Origin: DASPKO01 sp035628055
Lineage (GTDB): Bacteria > Planctomycetota > Phycisphaerae > Phycisphaerales > UBA1924
NCBI GenBank assembly: GCA_035628055.1
Contig: DASPKO010000041.1
Span: 1 to 13,246, forward strand
DNA: 13,246 bases
Direction of reading: 5' to 3'
Both the position numbers and the translations under genes were made by a program. Positions 5,938 through 13,246 of this stretch are shown in pieces (within the stretch, counting starts at the first letter, position 1; every line of letters starts with the position of its first letter). The notes below the pieces were generated by a model, which saw only the letters and a list, made by a program, of their open reading frames with translations, had not been told where the DNA came from and ran no database searches.

Positions 5938-7158
5938 CTACCGCCCGAACCGGAACAGGTGCGCCCCCCGGCTGGCACGCCCCAGGACGGTGTCGGTCAC
6001 GACCCGTGCGGCGATGGTCGCGAACGTCATGCCGTTCCCGCCATAGCAGAGCGCAAAGAGGGCACCGGGACGCTCCGGGCTCGGGCCGATGTACGCCAGG
6101 CCGTCCTCGGTCTCGCCGAAGGTGCCGGCCCACGCCCGGTCCATCCGGGCGCCGAGCGCGGGGAACATGGCCCCGAGCCGCGCCATCAGCCGGGCGGACT
6201 TGCCGGCGATCAGCGCGTCGCGGGCCCCGGGGCTGGCGAACGGCTCGTCGAGGCCCCCGATCATCACCCGGTCGTCCTCGGTCGTGCGCAGGTAGAAGTA
6301 CGGGCGCGCGGTCTCCCAGATCTGGCAGCGCGTCGGCCAGAGCGCCTCCGCGGCCACCGGCTCGGTCGCCAGGGCATAGGTGCTGGTGAGCCTGACCACC
6401 GGCTCGCGCAGCAGCGCCGCCGCCTCGTACCCCGTCGCGAAGACCACCCAGCGCGCCCGCACCACCGGGCCGGCCTCGGTCCGCACCACGGCACTCCCGG
6501 CACGCCCCGGCGCCGCGTGCGGCTCGTGCGCACAGACGCGCGTGCCCGCGTGCACGCTCGCCCCCAGGCGGACCGCCTCCCCCACCAGCGCGTGGGTCAG
6601 GCGGAAGCTGTCCACCACCGCCGAGTCGGCCGACAGGAGCGCCCCGTGGCTCCGGATGCCGAAGCGCTCGCCAACCGCCTCCGACACCAGGTGCTCGACG
6701 GGAATGCCCAGCGCGCGGCGCAGCCCCGCCTCCCCCGGCATCGCCCCCGCGTCGGCGGGCTCCGCAGCGAGGTAGAGGCTGGGACGGCGCGCCCACCCGC
6801 ACGAGTCCGGGAGCCCCCCGACGATCGCGCCGAGCTCGTCCAGGCTCTCCCAGCAGAGCCGGTAGGCCAGGGCGGCGTCCGCCTCCCCGATCCGCGCGCC
6901 CAGGTCGGCAAGCTGGACATCGATCTCGTACTGCAGCAGCGAGGTGCTCGCCGCCGTCGAGCCCCGCGCCACCTGGCGCCTGTCCAGCACCACGCACTCC
7001 AGCCCCGCGCCGACCAGCGCGTGCGCGATGAGGGCCCCCGTGATGCCCGCCCCGACCACCACCACGTCGCACGACCGGTCGCGGTCCAGGGCCGGGTAGA
7101 CGGGCGCCCGCCCGCCCGCCTCGGCCGCGAACCAGGACTCGCCCAGGCGCAGGTCCAT
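5938..7158 (-). CDS. FAD-dependent oxidoreductase, DAO family
   Basis: A 406-residue flavoprotein of the D-amino-acid/glycine oxidase-like (DAO, PF01266) superfamily. The N-terminal Rossmann fold has GAGITG (36-41) after a beta strand DVVVV, with an acidic residue at the end of the second strand (VVLD, D59) for the FAD ribose. A GSTAASTSLLQYEID segment (66-80) is typical of a subgroup of these enzymes. The second FAD-contacting region has ATGYE (241-245), and the C-terminal part has GETEDGLAYIG (348-358) and CYGGNGMTFA (371-380). These proteins oxidise amines or amino acids; the substrate here cannot be told. No signal peptide is evident. It is last in a three-gene minus-strand operon, 19 bp after the DUF421 gene. 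No good Shine-Dalgarno is seen, so an alternative start is possible. Confidence 0.88.
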   Translation of the reverse strand: MDLRLGESWFAAEAGGRAPVYPALDRDRSCDVVVVGAGITGALIAHALVGAGLECVVLDRRQVARGSTAASTSLLQYEIDVQLADLGARIGEADAALAYRLCWESLDELGAIVGGLPDSCGWARRPSLYLAAEPADAGAMPGEAGLRRALGIPVEHLVSEAVGERFGIRSHGALLSADSAVVDSFRLTHALVGEAVRLGASVHAGTRVCAHEPHAAPGRAGSAVVRTEAGPVVRARWVVFATGYEAAALLREPVVRLTSTYALATEPVAAEALWPTRCQIWETARPYFYLRTTEDDRVMIGGLDEPFASPGARDALIAGKSARLMARLGAMFPALGARMDRAWAGTFGETEDGLAYIGPSPERPGALFALCYGGNGMTFATIAARVVTDTVLGRASRGAHLFRFGR

Positions 7159-7177
7159 CGCGTCGGGGACCGCCGCG

Positions 7178-7669
7178 CTACAGCGCCCCGGAGCCCTTCC
7201 CCGAGGACCCGGTCGCGAGCCGTCCCTCCCGCTCGGGAATGATGCTGATCCCGCCGGTGCGCTCCAGGATCGCGTACTTGATCTGCTCCAGCCGCTCCAG
7301 CCCGTGGTGCTCCCGGGCCGCGTCGAGCACCTCGGTGATCTCGATCCGCGAGTGCTTGAGCCGGTCCTCGAACGGTCGGCCGTGCTCGACGAGCACCAGG
7401 GGCACCCCCTCGAGGACCTTGCCCGCGCCCTTGAACTTCTGCCCGATGTGCGAGAAGAAGTGGTCCGCGACCATCAGGCTCGCGATCGCCAGCACGCCGT
7501 TGGTCACCGAGCGGTCATCGCTGATCATCGCCTGCTGGGTGCACTCCGAGACGATGAGCAGGAGGACGAAGTCGAAGGTCGTCACCTGGGCGAGCGTGCG
7601 CTTGCCGGTGAGGCGAAAGAGCATCATCAGGAGCAGGTAGGTGATGATGGCCCGGAGCACGACCTGCAT
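7178..7669 (-). CDS. DUF421 (YetF/YcaP-like) membrane protein
   Basis: A 163-residue protein of the DUF421 family. The N-terminal half is membrane-embedded: hydrophobic segments at about 4-19, 32-45 and 56-75, with the family hallmark LFRLTGKRTLAQVTTFDFVL (residues 17-36), especially the R-x-x-GKR motif. The C-terminal half (about 80-155) is the small soluble domain, with a beta strand GVPLVLVEHGRP and the late segment YAILERTGGISIIP. Length matches the short DUF421 subgroup. The biochemical role of DUF421 proteins is poorly known. YetF-type proteins have been linked to spore-related functions in Bacillus. The start has GGAG about 10 nt upstream, and the gene lies 12 bp after the small membrane protein gene, which suggests one operon. 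Confidence 0.85.
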   Translation of the reverse strand: MQVVLRAIITYLLLMMLFRLTGKRTLAQVTTFDFVLLLIVSECTQQAMISDDRSVTNGVLAIASLMVADHFFSHIGQKFKGAGKVLEGVPLVLVEHGRPFEDRLKHSRIEITEVLDAAREHHGLERLEQIKYAILERTGGISIIPEREGRLATGSSGKGSGAL

Positions 7670-7681
7670 GCGGCACGCTCC

Positions 7682-8227
7682 TTACGGGTACACGAACTGC
7701 CCGATCGTCACCGACGAGGCCGCCGCCGCACGCGAACCCCCCGCCCGGCCCCCTTCCGCCAGCCCCACCGTGCCGCGCATCCGCCCCGGACGGCTCGGGC
7801 GCAGCAGCATCGTCACCTTCGGGCCCGACCCCGGATCGGCGTCGAAGACGTAGATCACGCGGTCCGAGCCCGCGATCTGTTCGCGCGGCTCCGGGGTCAC
7901 CCTCTCGATCGTCATGTCATCGATGTACGGGCGGCTGACGAACACGCGCACCTCGCCCTCGCGCACCGCCCCGGGAGCGAACGTGAGGTCCAGCTCCGTG
8001 GTCGCCTCCAGCCGCAGGAAGCGCTCGTAGCGCAGCTCGGCGATGCCCTCCGGGCCCTGAACCGTGGCGGTGCTCAGCACGCCCCGCCCCCCGAAGAGCC
8101 CCAGCACAGTGGTGACGAGCAGCAGCGCCAGCACCGCCCACGCGATCTTGTGGACGACCCACGCCTTGCGCTCGAAGTCCAGGTCCTGGTCGATCTCGAG
8201 ATCGCCCACCCGGTGGAGCCCGCTCAT
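7682..8227 (-). CDS. Single-pass membrane protein, DUF421 partner (hypothetical)
   Basis: A 181-residue protein with a charged N-terminal tail (EIDQDLDFERKAWVVHKIAW, residues 11-30), one membrane helix (about 29-47, AVLALLLVTTVLGLFGG) and a likely extracytoplasmic beta-rich part (50-135) with motifs such as LRYERFLRLEATTELDLTF and RPYIDDMTIERVTPEPREQ. A Gly/Arg/Ala-rich stretch (145-170) precedes a short end SVTIGQFVYP. I recall small proteins of this shape beside DUF421 genes in other bacteria, so the two probably work as a membrane pair; that is inference. It is first in the operon with the DUF421 and oxidoreductase genes, and divergent from spoVR. The ATG has no clear Shine-Dalgarno but has a -10-like box 6 nt upstream. 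Confidence 0.75.
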   Translation of the reverse strand: MSGLHRVGDLEIDQDLDFERKAWVVHKIAWAVLALLLVTTVLGLFGGRGVLSTATVQGPEGIAELRYERFLRLEATTELDLTFAPGAVREGEVRVFVSRPYIDDMTIERVTPEPREQIAGSDRVIYVFDADPGSGPKVTMLLRPSRPGRMRGTVGLAEGGRAGGSRAAAASSVTIGQFVYP

Positions 8228-8233
8228 GGGTCC

Positions 8234-8261
8234 AACCTAACCCGCCGACCCACCCCGACAA
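8234..8261 (-). promoter_or_regulatory. Candidate leaderless promoter of the DUF421 operon
   Basis: On the minus strand TTGTCG (8256-8261) and TAGGTT (8234-8239) are separated by 16 bp, a plausible sigma-70-type pair. The -10-like box ends 6 nt before the ATG at 8227. Transcription would therefore start at or beside the A of the start codon, which fits the lack of a Shine-Dalgarno sequence. Confidence 0.5.
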
Positions 8262-8289
8262 TGGGGCGATTTGCCCGGATTCGGCGGCC

Positions 8290-8326
8290 CGCGCCCCGAG
8301 GGGTTCTCCCCGGGCGCGCCGATAAT
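8290..8326 (+). promoter_or_regulatory. Inverted repeat and -10-like box before spoVR
   Basis: GATAAT (8321-8326), the most TATAAT-like hexamer near a start codon in the window, lies 6 nt upstream of the spoVR ATG, and there is no Shine-Dalgarno. Just before it, CGCGCCC (8290-8296) pairs with GGGCGCG (8312-8318), and inside that GGGG (8300-8303) pairs with CCCC (8308-8311). The result is an 11-bp interrupted palindrome covering the expected -35/spacer area. No recognisable -35 is present, so the palindrome could be an activator or repressor site, or simply GC-rich chance. Confidence 0.4.
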
Positions 8327-8332
8327 CAACCC

Positions 8333-9873
<1,541 letters not shown>

Positions 9874-9877
<4 letters not shown>

Positions 9878-9901
9878 CCCGCCGCCACGCCGCCGTAGAC
9901 T
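9874..9901 (+). promoter_or_regulatory. Candidate leaderless promoter of holA
   Basis: GTGACC (9874-9879, overlapping the spoVR stop codon) and TAGACT (9896-9901) are 16 bp apart. The -10-like box ends 9 nt before the holA ATG, and no Shine-Dalgarno precedes that ATG. The arrangement resembles the candidates before the left-edge gene and the DUF421 operon. It could let holA be expressed independently of spoVR. Confidence 0.35.
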
Positions 9902-9910
9902 CGCGTCACC

Positions 9911-10978
9911 ATGGCCCGCCGCGCGACCGACTCCGGCCCCGAGCTCACCGGCGCCACCCGGGTCGTCATCGTCCACGGGCCCGACCGCTTCCTCCAGGGC
10001 ATCTGGGTCCAGAAGCTCCGCGAGGCCCTCGAGCAGGCCCACGGGGCGGTCGAGACCTTCCGCTTCGACGCGGGCGCCCCGGGCGGCCTCAGCGTCGCCG
10101 AGGTGCTCGACGAGTGCCGGAGTCTCGGCCTCCTCCAGCAGCACAAGCTCGTGATCGTCGACAACGCCGACGCCCTGCTCAAGGCCGAGGACGAGGCCGA
10201 CCCCGGCCCCGCCCGGGGGCCCAAGCGCAAGAGCAACCGCCAGCTCGTCGAGGCCTACGCCGCGGAGCCTTCGCCCTCGGCCTGCCTCGTCTTCCGCGCC
10301 GACCGCTGGCACAAGGGCAACCTGGACAAGGCCGTGGAGAAGGTCGGCGCCGTGATCCGCTGCGACCCGCTCGCCCCCGAACAGGCCGTCGCCTGGGCGG
10401 GCAAGCGCATCGGGGCGCGCCACGGGGCGAGCATCGAGCCGGGCGCCGCCGCCGCCCTGGTCGACTCGGTCGGCACCGACCTGGGACGCCTGGATTCGGA
10501 GCTGGCCAAGCTGGCCGTGGCGGCGGGGCCTGGAAACCCCGTCACGCCCGCCCACGTCCGCGAGCTGGTCGGCCGGTCCCGCCAGGAAGAGTTCTGGCTC
10601 ATCCAGGAGACCCTGCTCGCCGGCGACGCCGAGGCGGCGCTGACGCACCTCCGCGAGCTGATCGACGTCTCGCGCCACGACCCCGTGCCCCTGGCCTGGG
10701 CCTTCGCCGAGCTGGCCCGCAAGCTGCACGCGATGAGCCGGGGTCTGGCCGACGGCGTGCCGGCCATGACGATCGCGCGCGCCGCCCGTGCCTGGGGAGC
10801 CGTCGCGGACCTCCTGGCCCGGGCCGGAGCCCGGGTCGATCCCGCGGCGGCGGCGGGGCTTCTGGAGGCCGCGGTCCGCACCAACCGGGAGATGAAGTCC
10901 GGAGTGGGCGACCCCGTGGTTCACCTAGAGACCCTCGCGGTGCGATTCTCAAGCGTGCTGGCCTCGCCCGGCCGATGA
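9911..10978 (+). CDS. holA: DNA polymerase III, delta subunit
   Basis: A 355-residue HolA-like protein, the clamp-loader subunit that opens the beta sliding clamp. The N-terminal AAA+-like domain begins RVVIVHGPDRFLQGIWVQKL (17-36), which matches the degenerate HolA version of the P-loop region. SVAEVLDECRSLGLLQQHKL (61-80) then VIVDNADALL (81-90) correspond to the family segment that runs into the clamp-binding and Walker-B-like area. A highly charged insert lies at 92-110 (KAEDEADPG...KRKSNR). ALVDSVGTDLGRLDSELAKL (182-201) is the most diagnostic HolA block, followed by a helical C-terminal collar domain with FWLIQETLLAGDAEAALTHL (228-247). Length is typical. The stop overlaps the next start by ATGA. 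It begins 33 bp after spoVR. Confidence 0.9.
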   Translation: MARRATDSGPELTGATRVVIVHGPDRFLQGIWVQKLREALEQAHGAVETFRFDAGAPGGLSVAEVLDECRSLGLLQQHKLVIVDNADALLKAEDEADPGPARGPKRKSNRQLVEAYAAEPSPSACLVFRADRWHKGNLDKAVEKVGAVIRCDPLAPEQAVAWAGKRIGARHGASIEPGAAAALVDSVGTDLGRLDSELAKLAVAAGPGNPVTPAHVRELVGRSRQEEFWLIQETLLAGDAEAALTHLRELIDVSRHDPVPLAWAFAELARKLHAMSRGLADGVPAMTIARAARAWGAVADLLARAGARVDPAAAAGLLEAAVRTNREMKSGVGDPVVHLETLAVRFSSVLASPGR

Positions 10979-12141
10979 CGGGCGCGCACATGTCCGCGCG
11001 CCTCACCTCACTCGGGCTCGGGAGCGCCCTGCTCATCGCCGCCGCGGGCTGCGCGGGCCGCGCCGGGCCAGCCTCCGGACCGGCGCCCGCGCTCGGCGCA
11101 GAAACCGCGGAGGCCAACGCCGACGCGGACATGATCGCGGCCGCCGCCTCCGACCTGCAGAAGCTCTTCGACCAGCAGCGCGCCCTCCCCGCCCCCGAGC
11201 ACTCGCCCGATCCGAGCACGCCCCCGGAAACCGCCGGTGCGGTGCCGGCGCTCCCTCCGCGCCCGGCCCGGGACCCCGACCAGGCCCGGACCGCTCCAGC
11301 GCCGCGTGTCGGCCCCCCCGCGCCGGACGGCACCCCGCCCGCGCCCGCCCGTGCCGGCGCCGCCGGCGCACCGGCCACCGCGGTGCCGGGCCCGGCCGCC
11401 GACGACCCCATCGCTCGGATGCTCGCGCACGCCGGTCCCGGCGCCGACGACGCCTTCGCGACGGCGATCCGCCTGGTCGCGCTCGACGGCCTCGAGCCCG
11501 GGGCCGCCGCCGGTCCGCTCGCCGACGCCATGAACCGCCTCTCGCCCCGACAGCGCGAGGCCATCACCGCCCTGGGCGATTTCGTGCGCACCCTGGCCTG
11601 CGACTCCGCCACCCAGGACCCCGAGCGGGTCGCCACGCTCAGCCATGACCTGGCCCGGCGGCTGGAGGCGGCACGTCCGCTGCGGCTGCCCGTCGTCGCC
11701 CTGTGCGCGCGCGTGGAGAGCTTCGGACGCTACACCCCGCTGGCCAGCACGGCCTTCCCCGCGGGGCGGCCCATCGCCGCGGTCCTGTACGTCGAGGTCG
11801 ACAACTTCGTCCAGGGCCCCGCCGGCGCGCCGGCCCGGGGCTCGGAGCTTCCCACCCCGGCGGGCTCGGTGGTCAGCGAGCTCAGCCAGGAGCTGGTCCT
11901 CTACACCGAGAGCGGGACCACCGCCGTGTGGCAAAGTCCCGAGCAGGTGCTGCGCGAGACCTCGCAGCGCCCACGCCGGGACTACTACCTGGTAAGCCGC
12001 CTCCAGATCCCGGGCACGCTCGGGGCCGGGGCCTTCCGCCTCAAGGTGACCGTGCGGGACAAGATCGGTGGCGCCGTGGCGGAATGCTTCGTGCCGGTAA
12101 CCATCGTCGCCGCCTCGCCCCTTCAGACCGCCGCCCGCTAG
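10975..12141 (+). CDS. Putative lipoprotein of unknown function
   Basis: A 388-residue protein. The N-terminus has a short basic stretch, a hydrophobic core (LTSLGLGSALLIAAAG) and Cys26 in a lipobox-like AAGC, which suggests a lipoprotein. Residues 75-140 are a Pro/Ala-rich linker. A helical part follows (about 140-235, with MNRLSPRQREAITALGDFVR). The C-terminal domain (about 240-380) is beta-rich, with PAGRPIAAVLYVEVDNFV, SELSQELVLYTESGTTAVW, RRDYYLVSRLQIP and FRLKVTVRDKIGGAVAECFV, resembling an immunoglobulin-like or C2-like sandwich. I do not recognise the family. The ATG at 10975 overlaps the holA stop (ATGA) and implies translational coupling. An ATG at 10990 would give the same signal peptide. 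It is probably anchored in a membrane facing the periplasm. Confidence 0.72.
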   Translation: MTGAHMSARLTSLGLGSALLIAAAGCAGRAGPASGPAPALGAETAEANADADMIAAAASDLQKLFDQQRALPAPEHSPDPSTPPETAGAVPALPPRPARDPDQARTAPAPRVGPPAPDGTPPAPARAGAAGAPATAVPGPAADDPIARMLAHAGPGADDAFATAIRLVALDGLEPGAAAGPLADAMNRLSPRQREAITALGDFVRTLACDSATQDPERVATLSHDLARRLEAARPLRLPVVALCARVESFGRYTPLASTAFPAGRPIAAVLYVEVDNFVQGPAGAPARGSELPTPAGSVVSELSQELVLYTESGTTAVWQSPEQVLRETSQRPRRDYYLVSRLQIPGTLGAGAFRLKVTVRDKIGGAVAECFVPVTIVAASPLQTAAR

Positions 12142-12203
12142 GGACAGACGCGGTGCCAAGGCAGCCCGGAACCCTGCCGCTCCGGCAGCGTCCCAGTCGG
12201 CCG

Positions 12204-12223
12204 CCGGCACGGCGCCGGTTTCC
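12204..12223 (+). terminator. Weak terminator-like hairpin after the lipoprotein gene
   Basis: CCGGC (12204-12208) and GCCGG (12214-12218) form a 5-bp stem with a 5-nt loop, followed by TTTCC. Thirty bases upstream CTGCCG/CGGCAG (12174-12188) forms another stem without a T-run. Either could end the spoVR-holA-lipoprotein transcript. The T-run is short, so this is a weak call. Confidence 0.25.
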
Positions 12224-12490
12224 TGGCATCAGGGCCCCGCCGGGCGAGTGCGGATTCCGGGAGCAGGCGGCCCGAATCCAGGGAGAGTTGGTGACACCTC
12301 GGGGTCCGGCCCAATGGCATGCCCCGTGCAGTTCGATATAGGGTTCGCCCGGGCCCAGTGGCCCGCGGCCCGATGAGGTGGTCGGGCCGGCGCGCAGATG
12401 CGACCGGAGCGTGAGTACCGACCAGACCCGGAACGAGAACCGCCAGCGGACGTATGAGTGAACGGATGGCGCCCGAGGGCGCCGGTTTCC
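12211..12490 (+). repeat. 13-bp direct repeat in the clpC upstream region
   Basis: GGCGCCGGTTTCC occurs at 12211-12223 and exactly again at 12478-12490. In both places GGCGCC or GCCGG forms the 3' arm of a hairpin, so each copy reads as stem followed by GGTTTCC or TTTCC. The two copies are 267 bp apart. They could be duplicated terminator-like or protein-binding elements. Confidence 0.6.
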
Positions 12491-12631
12491 CGAAGGTCCC
12501 GCGGCGCGGGGCCCTCCAAAGATCAGTCGAGCCAGACCGCCACAGAACCGGAGAGCGGATCACGAGGCCGGAGCCCGGGCCGGCCAGAACACGGAGGACG
12601 GCCGCCGGCCCTCCGGCTGGGAGATTGAAGC

Positions 12632-13246
12632 ATGTTCGAGCGCTTCACAGACCGGGCCCGCAAGGTCATGGCACTGGCCAACCAGGAGGCCCAGCGGTTC
12701 AACCACGAGTACATCGGGACCGAGCACATCCTGCTGGGCCTGGTGAAGGAGGGCTCCGGGGTCGGGGCCAACGTGCTCAAGAACCTCGACGTCGACCTGC
12801 GCAAGGTCCGTCTGGAGGTCGAGAAGCTCGTCAAGAGCGGGCCCGACATGGTCACCATGGGCAAGCTGCCCCAGACCCCCAGGGCCAAGAAGGTCATCGA
12901 GTACGGCATCGAGGAGGCCCGCAACCTCAACCACAACTACGTGGGCACGGAGCACCTGCTGCTCGGCCTCCTGCGCGAGCACGACGGCGTCGCCGCCCAG
13001 GTCCTCATGAACCTCGGCCTCAAGCTCGAAGACGTCCGCGAAGAGGTCCTCAACCTCCTCGGCCACGGCCTCGAAGGCGCCGAGGGCGGCAGCGAGCGGG
13101 CCGGCGCGGGCGCCGGCACCGGCGGCAAGGCCAGCGGCGGCAAGAGCAAGACCCCCGCCCTCGACAGCTTCGGCCGCGACCTCACCGAGCTCGCCCGCGG
13201 CGGCAAGCTCGACCCCGTCATCGGCCGCGAGCGCGAGATCGAGCGG
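12632..13246 (+). CDS. clpC: ATP-dependent Clp protease ATPase ClpC (N-terminal part)
   Basis: The first 205 codons of a Clp/Hsp100 ATPase, cut by the right edge. ClpC unfolds substrates and feeds them to ClpP. The double Clp-N repeat is complete: MFERFTDRARKVMALANQEA (1-20), GTEHILLGLVKEGSGV (29-44) and its second copy ARNLNHNYVGTEHLLLGLLREHDGVAAQVL (96-125). A Gly/Ser/Lys linker (about 146-172) leads to TPALDSFGRDLTELARGGKL (174-193) and DPVIGRERE, the entry to the first AAA+ domain; its Walker A lies beyond the window. The middle segment SGPDMVTMGKLPQTPRAKKV (69-88) is like planctomycete ClpC as I recall it. The start at 12632 has GGGAG about 8 nt upstream. No CtsR or CIRCE site is seen upstream. 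Confidence 0.95.
   Translation, partial: MFERFTDRARKVMALANQEAQRFNHEYIGTEHILLGLVKEGSGVGANVLKNLDVDLRKVRLEVEKLVKSGPDMVTMGKLPQTPRAKKVIEYGIEEARNLNHNYVGTEHLLLGLLREHDGVAAQVLMNLGLKLEDVREEVLNLLGHGLEGAEGGSERAGAGAGTGGKASGGKSKTPALDSFGRDLTELARGGKLDPVIGREREIER

Larger units (their letters stand above)
12142..12631 (+). other. Non-coding, hairpin-rich region upstream of clpC
   Basis: No convincing gene lies in these 490 bp; open frames on both strands are Arg/Pro-rich and have no protein-like character. Visible structure on the plus strand includes hairpins at 12174-12188 (CTGCCG/CGGCAG, 3-nt loop), 12204-12218 (CCGGC/GCCGG then TTT), 12366-12389 (perfect 8-bp stem, 8-nt loop), 12468-12483 (GGCGCC, CGAG loop), 12498-12510 (CCCGC/GCGGG) and 12593-12614 (interrupted stem just before the clpC ribosome binding site). 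A 13-bp direct repeat and one AT-rich patch, GATATAGGGTT (12335-12345), are also present; the patch could be a -10 region. The first hairpins may end the holA transcript, and the rest may form a long clpC leader. Confidence 0.5.

Noticed and set aside
12366..12400. CGATGAGG followed by a stem, faintly like a hammerhead ribozyme core
   Set aside because: The required GAAA after stem II and the flanking stems I and III are missing.
12138..12563. 141-codon minus-strand open frame in the gap before clpC
   Set aside because: No Shine-Dalgarno, no hydrophobic or domain pattern, and Arg/Pro-rich composition. I treat the gap as non-coding.

Overview
The window is very GC-rich, densely coding bacterial chromosome. 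It shows no insertion sequence, CRISPR array, phage gene, tRNA or rRNA. The best lineage clue is the ClpC N-terminus at the right edge, together with a TatC carrying a long periplasmic insertion and an ECF sigma/anti-sigma/PDZ cluster. These point to Planctomycetota, perhaps Phycisphaerae-like. That placement is inferred from remembered family features; no search was run.

Layout, left to right. (1) Minus strand, 1-1198: a MoxR AAA+ ATPase followed by the first codons of another gene, probably a DUF58 protein. (2) Minus strand, 1379-4263: a three-gene stress-signalling operon transcribed leftward: ECF sigma factor, single-pass anti-sigma-like protein (ATGA overlap), then a secreted PDZ/coiled-coil protein. 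The sigma gene ends in five 12-bp tandem repeats. (3) Plus strand, 4455-5923: tatC and tadA, coupled by an ATGA overlap and divergent from the sigma operon. (4) Minus strand, 5938-8227: a small membrane protein, a YetF-like DUF421 protein and a DAO-family FAD oxidoreductase. (5) Plus strand, 8333-12141: a SpoVR-family gene, holA (DNA polymerase III delta) and an unrecognised putative lipoprotein that overlaps holA by ATGA. (6) 12142-12631: about 490 bp of non-coding, hairpin-rich DNA. (7) Plus strand, 12632 to the edge: the ClpC N-terminal part.

Functionally the window mixes housekeeping genes (holA, tadA, tatC) with envelope and stress functions (sigma/anti-sigma/PDZ, MoxR, DUF421, ClpC). 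No wholly new system stands out. The most notable signals are four Shine-Dalgarno-less starts with a -10-like hexamer 6-9 nt upstream (candidate leaderless mRNAs), the in-frame repeat tail of the sigma factor, the TatC insertion, the DUF421 trio, the orphan SpoVR and the structured region before clpC.
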